DNA of 11,965 nucleotides from Nanobdellota archaeon (GTDB lineage Archaea; Nanobdellota; Nanobdellia; Parvarchaeales; Parvarchaeaceae), in contig JAKATQ010000028.1 in NCBI GenBank assembly GCA_021818665.1, positions 1 through 11,965 on the forward strand, given 5' to 3'. Of this stretch, positions 1-7,155 are shown in pieces. The position numbers were made by a program, and so were the translations under genes. The notes beneath the pieces were generated by a model. The model did not search any database, was not told the DNA's origin, and saw only the letters and a list, made by a program, of their open reading frames with translations. How positions within the stretch are numbered: position 1 is the first letter of the stretch; the number at the start of each line of letters is the position of its first letter.

Positions 1-7
1 TCCGATC

Positions 8-1348
8 TTAAAGCTCCAGTTTGTTCTGTATCTTCTGCGAGACGTTTATGGTCCTCTCTATGGTGTCGGTCCTTGGCTTCCATTCGAAAAGATTGTTCGT
101 CTTCAGTTCCACCTGCCCGGCGACGTAGTGCTCAGAGACCTCTGCCAGTTCCAGGACCCTTCTTCTGCCGTCCTTTCGCTGCCTGAAGGCGGTGACTATG
201 AGGTCCAGGTTGGATACTTCTATGTCCGGCAAGTCTATCGGTTCTGACAGCAGCCTTTTCACGACCTGCTGCGCCGTTTCGGCGTGCAGCGTGGCGTAGA
301 CCGAGTGACCCGTCATAAGCGCCTCAAAAAGCGTCTGGGCGTCCTCCTTCTTTCTGATCTCACCTACGACCAGCCTGTCCGGCCTCATCCTAAGAGAGTT
401 CAGAAGAAGGTCGAGCATCGAGACCTGGCCCTTTCCTTCCGAGTTCGGCTGCCTCGTGAGAAGCGGCACCCAGTGCAGGAACGACGGCAGCACGAGCTCG
501 CTCGTATCCTCGATGGTTATTATCCTCTGGTTCGGCGGGATGAAAGGGAGAAAGACGTTGAGGAGGCTTGTTTTACCGGAAGCGGTACCACCGGTGACTA
601 TGAACGACAGCTCGAACTGCATCGCCTGCCATACGAACGACACGAGGCTCGAAGAAAGCGTCTTCCTTACAAGAAAATCGGTCACCGTCCACGGCTCTTC
701 CCTGAACTTTCTTATGTCTATCGTGTTGCCGTGCACGGATATCGGATAGAGAGTGGCGTTGACGCGGTCTCCGTTGACGAGCTGCGCGTCCAGAAGGGGG
801 CTTAGGGTGGTTATCTGGCGGCCTACCTTTCTCGCGACCTGCTGCGAGAAGCTCTCTATCTTCAGCTCGCTGTCTATTCGAACGTTCGTCTCCAGCCAGG
901 CGTATTTCCTGTGGTAGACCATAACGGGCGTCTTAGAGTCGTTTACTACTATCTCTTCCAAACCCGCATCGGCGTCCAGTATCTCTAGTATGCCGAGGCC
1001 GAACATCTCGTGCAGGAGCGTAGCCGAGAGCTCTATGTACGTCGTGTCTATGAGCGACGGCATCAGCGCTTTGAGCTTCGCCGTCACGATGTCCAAAAAC
1101 TCCACCTTGAGCGCCGCCGAAGTGCTTTCGGAGAGCCTCTGTATCTTCTGCGGGTATTCCCGTATCAGCTGCTCGCGGATCTCGGTCAGTATAGCCCTCG
1201 TCGCGACGTCTATCTTCGGCGTCTCGACGTGGTAAACAAGGGTGAATTTCCCGTGCACCTTCATTATCGACACCTGGGCCACTATGCCGTCGGAAACTAC
1301 ATTGTACGTCTCAACGGTCTCGTCGACCCCCTGCACAACCGCTTGCAT
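8..1348 (-). CDS. Type II/IV secretion system ATPase (GspE/FlaI/VirB11 superfamily)
   Basis: A 446-residue P-loop ATPase of the kind that powers assembly of archaeal type IV pili, archaella or type II-like secretion systems at the cytoplasmic face of the membrane. Visible motifs, in order: Walker A GGTASGKTS at about 253-261, Asp box IITIEDTSEL at 276-285, Walker B RLVVGEIR at 325-332, and His box MTGHSVYATLHAET at 345-358. The N-terminal ~110 residues are poorly conserved, followed by a region (GLGILEILDADAGLEEIVVND, here 118-137 in part) typical of the family's N2 domain. The ATG at 1348 lies a few bases after the expected start site of a TATA box, so translation is probably leaderless or nearly so. 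No membrane-core partner (GspF/FlaJ type) or pilin gene is present in the window; the partner may lie beyond position 1. Assignment to pilus, archaellum or secretion cannot be made from this gene alone. Confidence 0.93.
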   Translation of the reverse strand: MQAVVQGVDETVETYNVVSDGIVAQVSIMKVHGKFTLVYHVETPKIDVATRAILTEIREQLIREYPQKIQRLSESTSAALKVEFLDIVTAKLKALMPSLIDTTYIELSATLLHEMFGLGILEILDADAGLEEIVVNDSKTPVMVYHRKYAWLETNVRIDSELKIESFSQQVARKVGRQITTLSPLLDAQLVNGDRVNATLYPISVHGNTIDIRKFREEPWTVTDFLVRKTLSSSLVSFVWQAMQFELSFIVTGGTASGKTSLLNVFLPFIPPNQRIITIEDTSELVLPSFLHWVPLLTRQPNSEGKGQVSMLDLLLNSLRMRPDRLVVGEIRKKEDAQTLFEALMTGHSVYATLHAETAQQVVKRLLSEPIDLPDIEVSNLDLIVTAFRQRKDGRRRVLELAEVSEHYVAGQVELKTNNLFEWKPRTDTIERTINVSQKIQNKLEL

Positions 1349-1371
1349 GATATAGTGTATAAACCGTTATG

Positions 1372-1382
1372 TTATATATTTA
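1372..1382 (-). promoter_or_regulatory. TATA box of the secretion ATPase gene
   Basis: Reads TTAAATATATAA on the minus strand. Its centre lies about 29 bases upstream of the ATG at 1348, so initiation about 25 bases downstream would give a leader of only a few bases. It sits between the zinc-ribbon gene's stop codon and the ATPase start, so the two genes may be transcribed separately. Confidence 0.6.
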
Positions 1383-1418
1383 ACTTGATGCGCCGGAAAA
1401 TCGGAGTGGCTGGCGGCC

Positions 1419-1907
1419 TTAATAGAAAGCTGCGACCAGTACGATCCCGACGGCGACCGCCACTAGTATCGCCAGGAAAAACAGCCCTATCTGCGCAAGT
1501 ATCGACAGCCCCGGATAGACCTTGCCCTTCCTGTTTAGGACATACGCGGCTATGATTATGCCGACCAGCGAAAACGCAGATGCGGCCAGCAGGAATATCT
1601 TAACGTTCGTCGCGGACGTGATATAATTGTAGAGCACCACCGTCAGGATCAGGGCCGCTATAGCGGTGTATATGACACCGAAAAAGTAGCCGAATATCGT
1701 CCACAGAGCGGTGCCAGCGAGCCACACCCATATAAACTCGTTGCTCGTTATGAGTCCACGGCTTCTTGCTGCTGCTGCGTACGCGCCATACCGCAGCCGT
1801 GCGCCGCAGTTCCCGCAGAAGACCGCCGATTTCTGGTTTTTGAAGCCGCAATCTGAACAGAAGACCGCTGCCGATGAAGGTGTCTTTCTCACATTTTTCT
1901 TTTGCAT
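1419..1907 (-). CDS. Zinc-ribbon membrane protein, about four transmembrane segments
   Basis: A 162-residue protein with an N-terminal zinc ribbon formed by two CxxC pairs (C17/C20 and C31/C34, in FCSDCGF and FCGNCGAR). A basic linker follows, then hydrophobic helices at about 58-79, 81-97, 102-124 and 134-161. The layout, a short cytoplasmic zinc ribbon attached to a membrane bundle, is common among archaeal and bacterial zinc-ribbon membrane proteins of unknown function. The metal site is inferred from cysteine spacing. The gene lies upstream of the secretion ATPase on the same strand with 70 bases between them, including the ATPase promoter, so a functional link is possible but unproven. 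The upstream promoter is weak by eye, with only an A/T stretch near 1935-1945. I do not recognise a specific family. Confidence 0.8.
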   Translation of the reverse strand: MQKKNVRKTPSSAAVFCSDCGFKNQKSAVFCGNCGARLRYGAYAAAARSRGLITSNEFIWVWLAGTALWTIFGYFFGVIYTAIAALILTVVLYNYITSATNVKIFLLAASAFSLVGIIIAAYVLNRKGKVYPGLSILAQIGLFFLAILVAVAVGIVLVAAFY

Positions 1908-2039
1908 ATCAATCTTGAACCTACAGACGTTGGTGTATTAAGCTATATTGCGAGCCATGGATTTAAACGTTCAGTACATGCTTTGTAAAAATTGACCGTA
2001 TAAATATGTTAGGAATGTCCTTAAACCCTGTCGGCCGTA

Positions 2040-3200
2040 TTAAGTTGCGGCGATGGAGAAAGTGGCGCGTGCGCCTTCGGTCCCCTGTACGACTATGTTG
2101 TAAGTCAGCCCGTTTATGAAACTCACCAGCACATTGCCTTCACCTAAAGAGATGGGCGCATTGAACGTAAAGGTGTGCGACTGTCCTGCGGTAAGGTTAT
2201 AGCCCTCGTTAAACACTTCAGTTTCGGAAGCCGGCAGGAACAGGTTCCCGGAGGAATTGACAAGGAAGTTTACCACTCTCTGGTCTTCTTCTTGGACACC
2301 CTGGCTGCTTTCAATCTCGTGCTCTCTTGTAACGTTTGCATTTCCGATAGGGTTTCCAGTAGGATTCCCTATAGGATCTCCGCTGCCGTTTCTCGTGATG
2401 TTAGGCAAAAAGACGTTCTGATTGCCGAATATGAGAACGTGCATTATTGAGAGACCGGAGTTTGAATTGTCCCTTACCGTAACTGAAAATGAGGTGACAT
2501 TGCCGCTCGTGGAGAGCGATGCCGCCGAGATGCTTACATTCAAGGCGCTGGCGTCCAGAGATTCTCTTTCCTGGGATGTCAATGCGTTCGTAAGTCCTTT
2601 TATCCTCCCAGTAGCGGAAACCCCGGGCACTACAACCGCCCTGACAGAAGGCGCCAATACGTAGATGGTGGAATTCGCGGTGTAAATGGTAACGACTGTC
2701 GGCGTGAATTCCGTCAAGACCGTCATCGAACCGTTTATGGAGTTCGACCCGACCACGTTCACTGTAACGCGTCCACTCGGGACTGTCACCTGCGACGTTG
2801 TGCCGTTGAGTGTTATGCTAGCCGACGTTATGTTGAACCTTAGCATGTCTATCTTATTCCCGTTGCCGGCAGAAAGGCTGCCGATGGTATCGGTAACGTT
2901 CTGCAGGGACATCAGGTTTACGCTGCCAGATCCGGCGACGTTGACCCAGCCGCTGCTGTTGCCGTTGATTACGTGTACTTGCACGCCGGAATAAGATATT
3001 GTAAGGCTCTGCGTGCCTGCCGGTACGTTAGCCGGGTCAGTTAGGTGCAGAAAAACGTTGTTCTGTATAGACGAGGCTATGGTATTTATATAACCCTCGT
3101 AGAAAAGGAAGGCCGCCAAAACGACGATTATCACCAACGCCGCAACGAACTTTGCGCCCCTGTGCTTTTTCTTCGCCGATTTAGATGGCACTTCTCCCAT
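2040..3200 (-). CDS. Membrane-anchored extracellular protein, DUF4382-like domain, rich in N-glycosylation sequons
   Basis: A 386-residue protein with a basic N-terminus (SAKKKHRGAK), one transmembrane or uncleaved signal segment at about 17-34, and a long beta-rich exterior. Residues ~49-200 resemble DUF4382: VFLHLTDPANVP, then SLTISYSGVQVHV, a GW motif, NLMSL, an MLRFNITSASI strand and VPSGRVTV. At least twelve N-x-S/T sequons are spread over the ectodomain (for example N81, N101, N123, N132, N156, N176, N221, N234, N267, N289, N315, N335), which fits archaeal surface glycosylation. A low-complexity linker near 273-288 repeats a G-N-P-x motif, and the C-terminal ~150 residues form a second, unassigned beta-rich region. 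The function is unknown; a cell-envelope or surface-layer role is inferred. It is divergently transcribed from the LUD gene. Confidence 0.82.
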   Translation of the reverse strand: MGEVPSKSAKKKHRGAKFVAALVIIVVLAAFLFYEGYINTIASSIQNNVFLHLTDPANVPAGTQSLTISYSGVQVHVINGNSSGWVNVAGSGSVNLMSLQNVTDTIGSLSAGNGNKIDMLRFNITSASITLNGTTSQVTVPSGRVTVNVVGSNSINGSMTVLTEFTPTVVTIYTANSTIYVLAPSVRAVVVPGVSATGRIKGLTNALTSQERESLDASALNVSISAASLSTSGNVTSFSVTVRDNSNSGLSIMHVLIFGNQNVFLPNITRNGSGDPIGNPTGNPIGNANVTREHEIESSQGVQEEDQRVVNFLVNSSGNLFLPASETEVFNEGYNLTAGQSHTFTFNAPISLGEGNVLVSFINGLTYNIVVQGTEGARATFSIAAT

Positions 3201-3221
3201 GTGTATCGTTTTCAGGCGCGG

Positions 3222-3231
3222 CTTATAAAGG
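3222..3231 (-). promoter_or_regulatory. TATA box of the DUF4382-like gene
   Basis: On the minus strand CTTTATAAGC is preceded by an A-rich BRE-like CGAAAC. The box centre is about 26 bases from the ATG at 3200, placing the likely transcription start on the start codon (a leaderless transcript). Confidence 0.7.
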
Positions 3232-3269
3232 TTTCGGTGACCACGCGGATGAGTGCGTTTTGTCTACAT

Positions 3270-3282
3270 TAATTATATAAAG
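3270..3282 (+). promoter_or_regulatory. TATA box of the LUD-domain gene
   Basis: AATTATATAAAG is centred near 3276, about 25-29 bases before the GTG at 3305. It faces away from the DUF4382-like gene's promoter, so the ~105-base gap is a divergent promoter region. The intact promoter matters because the gene behind it carries a premature stop. Confidence 0.65.
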
Positions 3283-3304
3283 TATTGTTTGTTTAAACGC
3301 TACT

Positions 3305-3919
3305 GTGGACTGGACGAAGATGGCAAGCGACGATGCGATAAGCAAAACGATTGAAAACCTCAAAAGCCGCGGTTTTGATGCGGTAATCGTCGGCTCTAAA
3401 TCGGAGGCTATAGAGAAGCTAAAGGAGCTTATTCCAGCCGGCGCGGACGTGATGACTGGCGGCTCTACAACGCTTAAAGAAATCGGGTTTACACAGCTAT
3501 TGGAGTCTAAGAACCACAAATAGGTAAACTGGAAAGATAGGCTAATCGGCGAGACCGATGGAGGTAAAGCCCGCAAACTACGGATAGAAGCTACCACGGC
3601 CACGTACTTTATAGGGAGCATACAAGCGATAACGGAGGGCGGAGAACTCCTGGCCGCAAGTGCAACGGGCAGCCAGATACCCGCATATTCGTACTCGTCG
3701 CCCAACGTGATACTTGTAGTAGGCGCGCAGAAGATAGTGAAGGACGTGGAAGAGGGACTAAAAAGGATACGGGATCATGCGTTGCCGAAGGAAGACGCCA
3801 GGATGAGATCACTGGGTGCGAAAGGCAGTTTCATAGGACAGATTCTGATATTGGAAAGACTCGGGATGCCAAACAGGAAAATAACAGTAGTCTTTGTAAA
3901 GGAGGCGCTTGGTTTCTAG
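3305..3919 (+). pseudogene. LUD-domain (LutC/YkgG-like) gene with a single in-frame amber codon
   Basis: The frame reads through 204 sense positions with one TAG at 3521-3523 (codon 73) and no frameshift. The upstream part has MASDDAISKTIENL, a VMTGGSTTLKEIGF strand-turn and LLESKNHK. The downstream part, in the same frame, continues VNWKDRLIGETDG, then FIGSIQAITEGGELLAAS, TGSQIPAYSYSSPNV, LVVGAQKIV, KGSFIGQILILE and a C-terminal ITVVFVKEALGF. These are the hallmarks of the short LUD family, whose larger relatives take part in lactate utilisation. The GTG start at 3305 is chosen because the MDWTKMASD N-terminus matches family members and lies just after a TATA box; ATG at 3320 is the alternative. 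A change of a TGG (Trp) or TAT/TAC (Tyr) codon to TAG would explain the interruption. Because everything else is intact, recent inactivation, readthrough or a sequencing error are all possible. Confidence 0.85.
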
Positions 3920-4021
3920 CGTATCAATTAAAACACGACTTATTTTAAATACTTCATTCTGAAAGTGCGTATACAAAAATGCCGTGAGAAACGTTCCGTG
4001 AAATCCGTTGCCAAGTTTTTA

Positions 4022-4042
4022 CCTTCGGAACTACTGCTGATA
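4022..4042. repeat. 21-bp direct repeat, distal copy (possible att-like site)
   Basis: Identical over 21 bases, same orientation, to 7156-7176, which lies just 3' of tRNA-Lys. It begins CCTTCGG and ends CTGATA, and both copies are preceded by a run of T. It sits between the end of the LUD gene and the truncated 3' end of the glycosyltransferase gene. A site-specific integration scar is one explanation; an ordinary duplication is another. Confidence 0.75.
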
Positions 4043-4069
4043 TCAGAGGAGGTATAGTATATCGCTTTT

Positions 4070-4714
4070 TTACATTGTTCTAAAAAGACCAGATTCCGCG
4101 GGCCGGCGATAAGACCGTTCCGCGGTAGCTTTCAATAAGACAAAGCGCCCAAGTTTTCTCAATTTTTGATAGTATTTTAAATCATCTGAATAGCTCAGTT
4201 TATTGCTGAAAAATCCTATTTTACTTACCGCGCTGCCTCTGCAGAAAACACAGCTAAAAGCCCAAGGCCAGGGCGTCAAAAAACTTACTCGTTTAATCAC
4301 GTTTTTAATTCTCGTTATTATCTTAAACAATCTTCTTCGTTCTGGGATATCACGTTCATAGAGTCTAAGAGACGGCTCCAAAGCAACAATATCCTCACGT
4401 TTTCCGAAGGTTTTTATCACTTCATTGAATACTTTTTCAGATAATACATAATCCGCGTCTATAAAAGCAATGATGTCTCCCCTGGCCCGCCTCAGCGCTG
4501 CGTTTCTGCCCGCAGAAACTCCTCTGCGTTTGACATGCACGGTCTTTGCACCATATATCTCGCGATTGCCGGGGTTTCGTCAGAAGAATTGTAATCACCT
4601 AATATAACCTCATAATGACGGTAACTCTGCGCTTTTATCGATTGCAGAAGCTCTTTTAAGTAGGACCCATCATTATATAGGTATTATTACGCTTATCAGC
4701 GGTGTTTTCAACAT
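4070..4714 (-). pseudogene. Family 2 glycosyltransferase, frameshifted and 3'-truncated
   Basis: The longest open part (4070-4540) encodes RRGVSAGRNAALRRARGD, then IIAFIDADYVL (the DxD nucleotide-sugar/metal site of GT2 enzymes), a central ALEPSLRLYE region and SYSDDLKYYQKLRKLG. Extending upstream on the minus strand recovers the N-terminus in other frames: from ATG 4714, MLKTPLISVIIP, then after a frameshift near 4680-4690 YNDGSYLKELLQSIKAQSY and VILGDYNSSDETPAIA, then after a second shift near 4560-4570 IYGAKTVHVKRRG. The protein ends at ...GLFRTM, where relatives usually continue with membrane-associated helices, so the 3' end also seems lost, about 30 bases from the direct repeat at 4022. 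The region is visibly AT-richer than its neighbours. Two frame breaks and truncation make activity unlikely. A TATA-like box lies at 4734-4744. Confidence 0.85.
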
Positions 4715-4733
4715 TTTAAATTATAGTTATCGC

Positions 4734-4744
4734 CATTTAAATCG
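4734..4744 (-). promoter_or_regulatory. TATA-like box upstream of the glycosyltransferase relic
   Basis: CGATTTAAATG on the minus strand is centred about 25 bases before the ATG at 4714, the spacing of the other promoters here. The promoter appears to have outlived the gene. The ~105 bases between 4715 and the hydrolase stop at 4822 hold nothing else I can identify. Confidence 0.45.
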
Positions 4745-4821
4745 TTTTTATTATCCGGCCTTTAGTTGATGCATTATTCTAGAACCAGTGGTGGCTTTGA
4801 AGGAACCGCTGAGAGAACTAT

Positions 4822-5919
4822 TCATTTTGTTTTATACAATCTTTTAGCCGCGGAGTAATAGGCCGCTGCACTCCACAACTGTTTCTTGCTTCCGCGCGGT
4901 TTTCCAGTATCCGGATCATACCACTCATAGAAGCCCTTAAGCCTGTTGAATTTATCTAGTTCCCTCACGGCCGTATTGTCGGCTCCGGCCTTTTTCAGAG
5001 CTTGGACTGCTAACAGCGATATGAATGGCCACACCGCGTACCTCTGGTTGCAGCTCTGTGTATAATCTCTATCGGATCCACTTACGGGGTTTTCTTCCAC
5101 CATGCTCAGCACTCCACTTTTCCGGGAGGCGGACTCCAACTTCTTCGAAAGTGCAGCATAGCGGCTTTCCGGCACAATCCCTTCTATGATGGCGAGTGAG
5201 GCCCCGAGCGGATCGAAGTTTCGACTTCCCTCGAAGTCCATATAGTACTCTCCGTTCCAAAAAACCTCGTTTATCCGTTTCTTCAAACGTTCAGCTTTTT
5301 CCTTCTCTCCAGTATCAGAATACATCTTGTAGAGTATCGCGTTGTTCGACAAAAGGGCCTTATCCCTTAACCACGGGAGCGAGTCCCTCCAATCGCCGCC
5401 TATAAGCAGACCGCCAGACATGTGTTGTTCTATGTAAGAGATGGCTTTCGCAATCTGCGGCTTCAGTTTCTCTACCAAGGAAAAGTCTCCAGATTTTTTA
5501 GCGTAAATGTACGCGGATAGGACGGCCATAGGGACGTAATCTATAGTCCAGCTGTTCACCCGCGTTTCGAGGGTGCCAAGCGCACGCAGGCTGTGGATGA
5601 GCTCGCCGTTCCTTATTTTGTTGTAGATCTTATTAAGCGCGCGCATTATCGGATGTTTTATGGCCAATCGTGGGACGTTTCCATCCGGTTTTTGTTTCCC
5701 CCATATCTCTTCTATCTGGTTCTTCACTTCATCATGATAGCCTAGGGATAACAGGGTGTCCAGGCTATAATACAAGTCTCTGGTCCAATATTCGTGCTTG
5801 TACCTATCCGCACTAGCATAAAAACCGTACCTCGTTCGGCATCTGTCTATCGTTTCTAGGGCCTCGCCGACCTTATTACCGCTCCGCGTCAGGATGCTGT
5901 CCAGCCGTTCTTGTATCAT
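4822..5919 (-). CDS. Glycoside-hydrolase-like protein, (alpha/alpha)6 toroid (glycogen-debranching/six-hairpin type)
   Basis: A 365-residue, mostly helical protein with signatures of six-hairpin glycosidases related to the amylo-alpha-1,6-glucosidase/GH15/GH63 group. It has YWTRDLYYSLDTLL at 44-57, NSWTIDYVPMAVLSA at 122-136, GGDWRDSLPW at 174-183 (candidate acid D176/D179), NAILYKM at 193-199, SCNQRYAVWPF at 289-299, and EWYDPDTG at 332-339 (candidate base E332) followed by QLWSAAAYYSA at 347-357. It has no signal peptide, so it is probably cytoplasmic. The substrate cannot be read from the sequence; a glucan or other sugar polymer or glycoside is inferred. A TATA box at 5947-5959 precedes the ATG at 5919. 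The gene sits between the GT2 relic and the HTH::hydrolase chimera, which carries a second copy of its C-terminal quarter. Confidence 0.78.
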   Translation of the reverse strand: MIQERLDSILTRSGNKVGEALETIDRCRTRYGFYASADRYKHEYWTRDLYYSLDTLLSLGYHDEVKNQIEEIWGKQKPDGNVPRLAIKHPIMRALNKIYNKIRNGELIHSLRALGTLETRVNSWTIDYVPMAVLSAYIYAKKSGDFSLVEKLKPQIAKAISYIEQHMSGGLLIGGDWRDSLPWLRDKALLSNNAILYKMYSDTGEKEKAERLKKRINEVFWNGEYYMDFEGSRNFDPLGASLAIIEGIVPESRYAALSKKLESASRKSGVLSMVEENPVSGSDRDYTQSCNQRYAVWPFISLLAVQALKKAGADNTAVRELDKFNRLKGFYEWYDPDTGKPRGSKKQLWSAAAYYSAAKRLYKTK

Positions 5920-5946
5920 ATTAACTACTTAATAGTAGAATTTACA

Positions 5947-5959
5947 TTATATAAATACC
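5947..5959 (-). promoter_or_regulatory. TATA box of the glycoside-hydrolase-like gene
   Basis: GGTATTTATATAA on the minus strand, centred about 34 bases upstream of the ATG at 5919, gives a predicted leader of roughly 8 bases. Confidence 0.6.
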
Positions 5960-5998
5960 TTTCCGTATTTCGCACGGCGATATTGATTAACGAAGACG

Positions 5999-6286
5999 CT
6001 ATCTCTTTAGGTGTTTGTGCATGCTATAATACATCGCCGCACTCCATAACTGGTCCCTGCCACCGTTATGTACGCCGGTGTCCGGATCGTACCACTCGTA
6101 GAATCCATCCAGTTTGTCTATCTTCCGTAGTTCCTCGTTTCTTGCGCGGCGCATCCCCATCTTGTCCAGCGCCATGATAGCGTAACAAGACACGAAAGGC
6201 CACACCGCGTACCTCTGGTTGCAGCTTTCCGGCCACTTGTTCTCTTCCTTGCTTAGGGGCACAATCTCTATCATGTTCCTTATGCC
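5999..6286. repeat. Second copy of the hydrolase 3' end (partner 4822-5115)
   Basis: The 3' ~290 bases of the chimera duplicate the 3' end of the hydrolase gene in the same orientation. A stretch of 29 identical bases pairs 6198-6226 with 5027-5055 (encoding SCNQRYAVW). Elsewhere the copies differ at many silent and some replacement positions, so the duplication is not brand new or the conserved stretch has been converted. Confidence 0.75.
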
Positions 6287-7006
6287 ATACTTTTCATCAT
6301 TCAGATAGTATATTGCGGTTTTTCCTATAACCGCGCTTTTTATCGGCATCTGCTTTTGCAGGGCTTTATAAATCGGCACTTCCCTGCGCTTGGCGATTAT
6401 ATAGCCCTTTTCTATGAGCTCACGTAGTATAAGGAAATACCTGCCGCTGATCTTGCTGTCATTGCCGTGTAAGTCTGTTGTCCATCTTGTCACCGTCGTG
6501 TAGCCTATGCCGAAAGTCTTTGCAATCTCTGACTTAGGCATGCCCTTCTTTACTAGGTAACGCATCTTATGCCTCAATTTCTGGGGGTAGGCAGTTCTGT
6601 TTCTCGGGATATCTGCAGTCCAATTGGATACAGTCCTAAGGCTTACGCCAGTCCTGAACGATGCCTGCACTTTCGACACGCCGCTTAGTACCATCTCTCT
6701 GACTTTCTCTTTTAACCCTTCCCGCGGCCTTCTATACTCGTTCGATACGGGAACTCTCCACTTGACCAGAGTGCTGTACGGCACTCCCAGCATTGCTGCG
6801 ACCTGAAGCTTGTTGTTTCCCTGGCTTATCAGCCTCCGCGCCCTCTCTTTAAGTTCGTCTGGGTGCCTGATTATGGGATAATAGCCCCTAACCCAGGCCT
6901 TTACTGTATTGTATGGAACGCCCAGGCTATCAGAAATATACGGTGCGGACTTACCGGACTTAGCCAATTCAATGGCCTTTTCGATTGTCTCCTGCGTGTG
7001 CTCCAT
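5999..7006 (-). CDS. Chimeric protein: four tandem HTH units fused to the C-terminal part of the neighbouring hydrolase
   Basis: A 335-residue intact ORF. Residues ~1-187 are four ~46-residue units, each ending in a helix-turn-helix: SLGVPYNTVKAW, MLGVPYSTLVKW, RTGVSLRTVSNW and TFGIGYTTVTRW. Residues ~188-238 (YFLILRELIEKGYI, VPIYKALQKQM, KTAIYYL) match the C-terminal domain of the intact HTH-array protein at 11053-11772. From about residue 240 the protein aligns without gaps to residues 269-365 of the hydrolase next door, including SCNQRYAVWPF, GFYEWYDPDTG and QLWSAAMYYS. The fragment keeps the candidate base glutamate (E304) but lacks the WTRD and GGDWRD segments, so it cannot form a complete toroid and is unlikely to be catalytic. 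A DNA-binding role is inferred for the N-terminal part. The stop is TAG. It is most simply a recombination product between an HTH-array gene and a second hydrolase copy. Confidence 0.85.
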   Translation of the reverse strand: MEHTQETIEKAIELAKSGKSAPYISDSLGVPYNTVKAWVRGYYPIIRHPDELKERARRLISQGNNKLQVAAMLGVPYSTLVKWRVPVSNEYRRPREGLKEKVREMVLSGVSKVQASFRTGVSLRTVSNWTADIPRNRTAYPQKLRHKMRYLVKKGMPKSEIAKTFGIGYTTVTRWTTDLHGNDSKISGRYFLILRELIEKGYIIAKRREVPIYKALQKQMPIKSAVIGKTAIYYLNDEKYGIRNMIEIVPLSKEENKWPESCNQRYAVWPFVSCYAIMALDKMGMRRARNEELRKIDKLDGFYEWYDPDTGVHNGGRDQLWSAAMYYSMHKHLKR

Positions 7007-7022
7007 ACCAACACTAGAAAAA

Positions 7023-7036
7023 CCGTATTAAAGCCC
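7023..7036 (-). promoter_or_regulatory. TATA-like box of the HTH::hydrolase chimera
   Basis: GGGCTTTAATACGG on the minus strand is centred about 24 bases before the ATG at 7006, consistent with a leaderless transcript. Between here and the tRNA (7037-7155) there is an 11-base repeat (AGTTCCCAAAA at 7046 and 7141), a CTATAAATG box near 7094-7102 with no ORF behind it, and a 10-base palindrome GCCCGCGGGC at 7114-7123. Confidence 0.5.
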
Positions 7037-7155
7037 GTTTTGATTAGTTCCCAAAACGTCTAAATTTTAGGTGGGTATCTGCAGAAGGCACCCTCTATAA
7101 ATGAGTAGTAGGAGCCCGCGGGCGTCGTTTTGTGAAGTTGAGTTCCCAAAATTTT

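Noticed and set aside
284..1555. Long plus-strand open frames opposite the secretion ATPase gene
   Set aside because: They are arginine-rich, low-complexity antisense shadows of a gene with clear Walker motifs on the minus strand.
3223..3705. Minus-strand 160-codon frame across the LUD gene
   Set aside because: It overlaps the divergent promoters and the LUD frame, whose translation matches a known family on the other strand.
4022..4070. Possible second tRNA fragment at the distal repeat
   Set aside because: Only the 21-base 3' flank is repeated. The bases next to it do not match the tRNA acceptor or T arm.
5999..6286. Treating the chimera's tail as an active hydrolase domain
   Set aside because: It lacks the WTRD and GGDWRD segments present in the full-length enzyme, so an active site cannot form from this piece alone.
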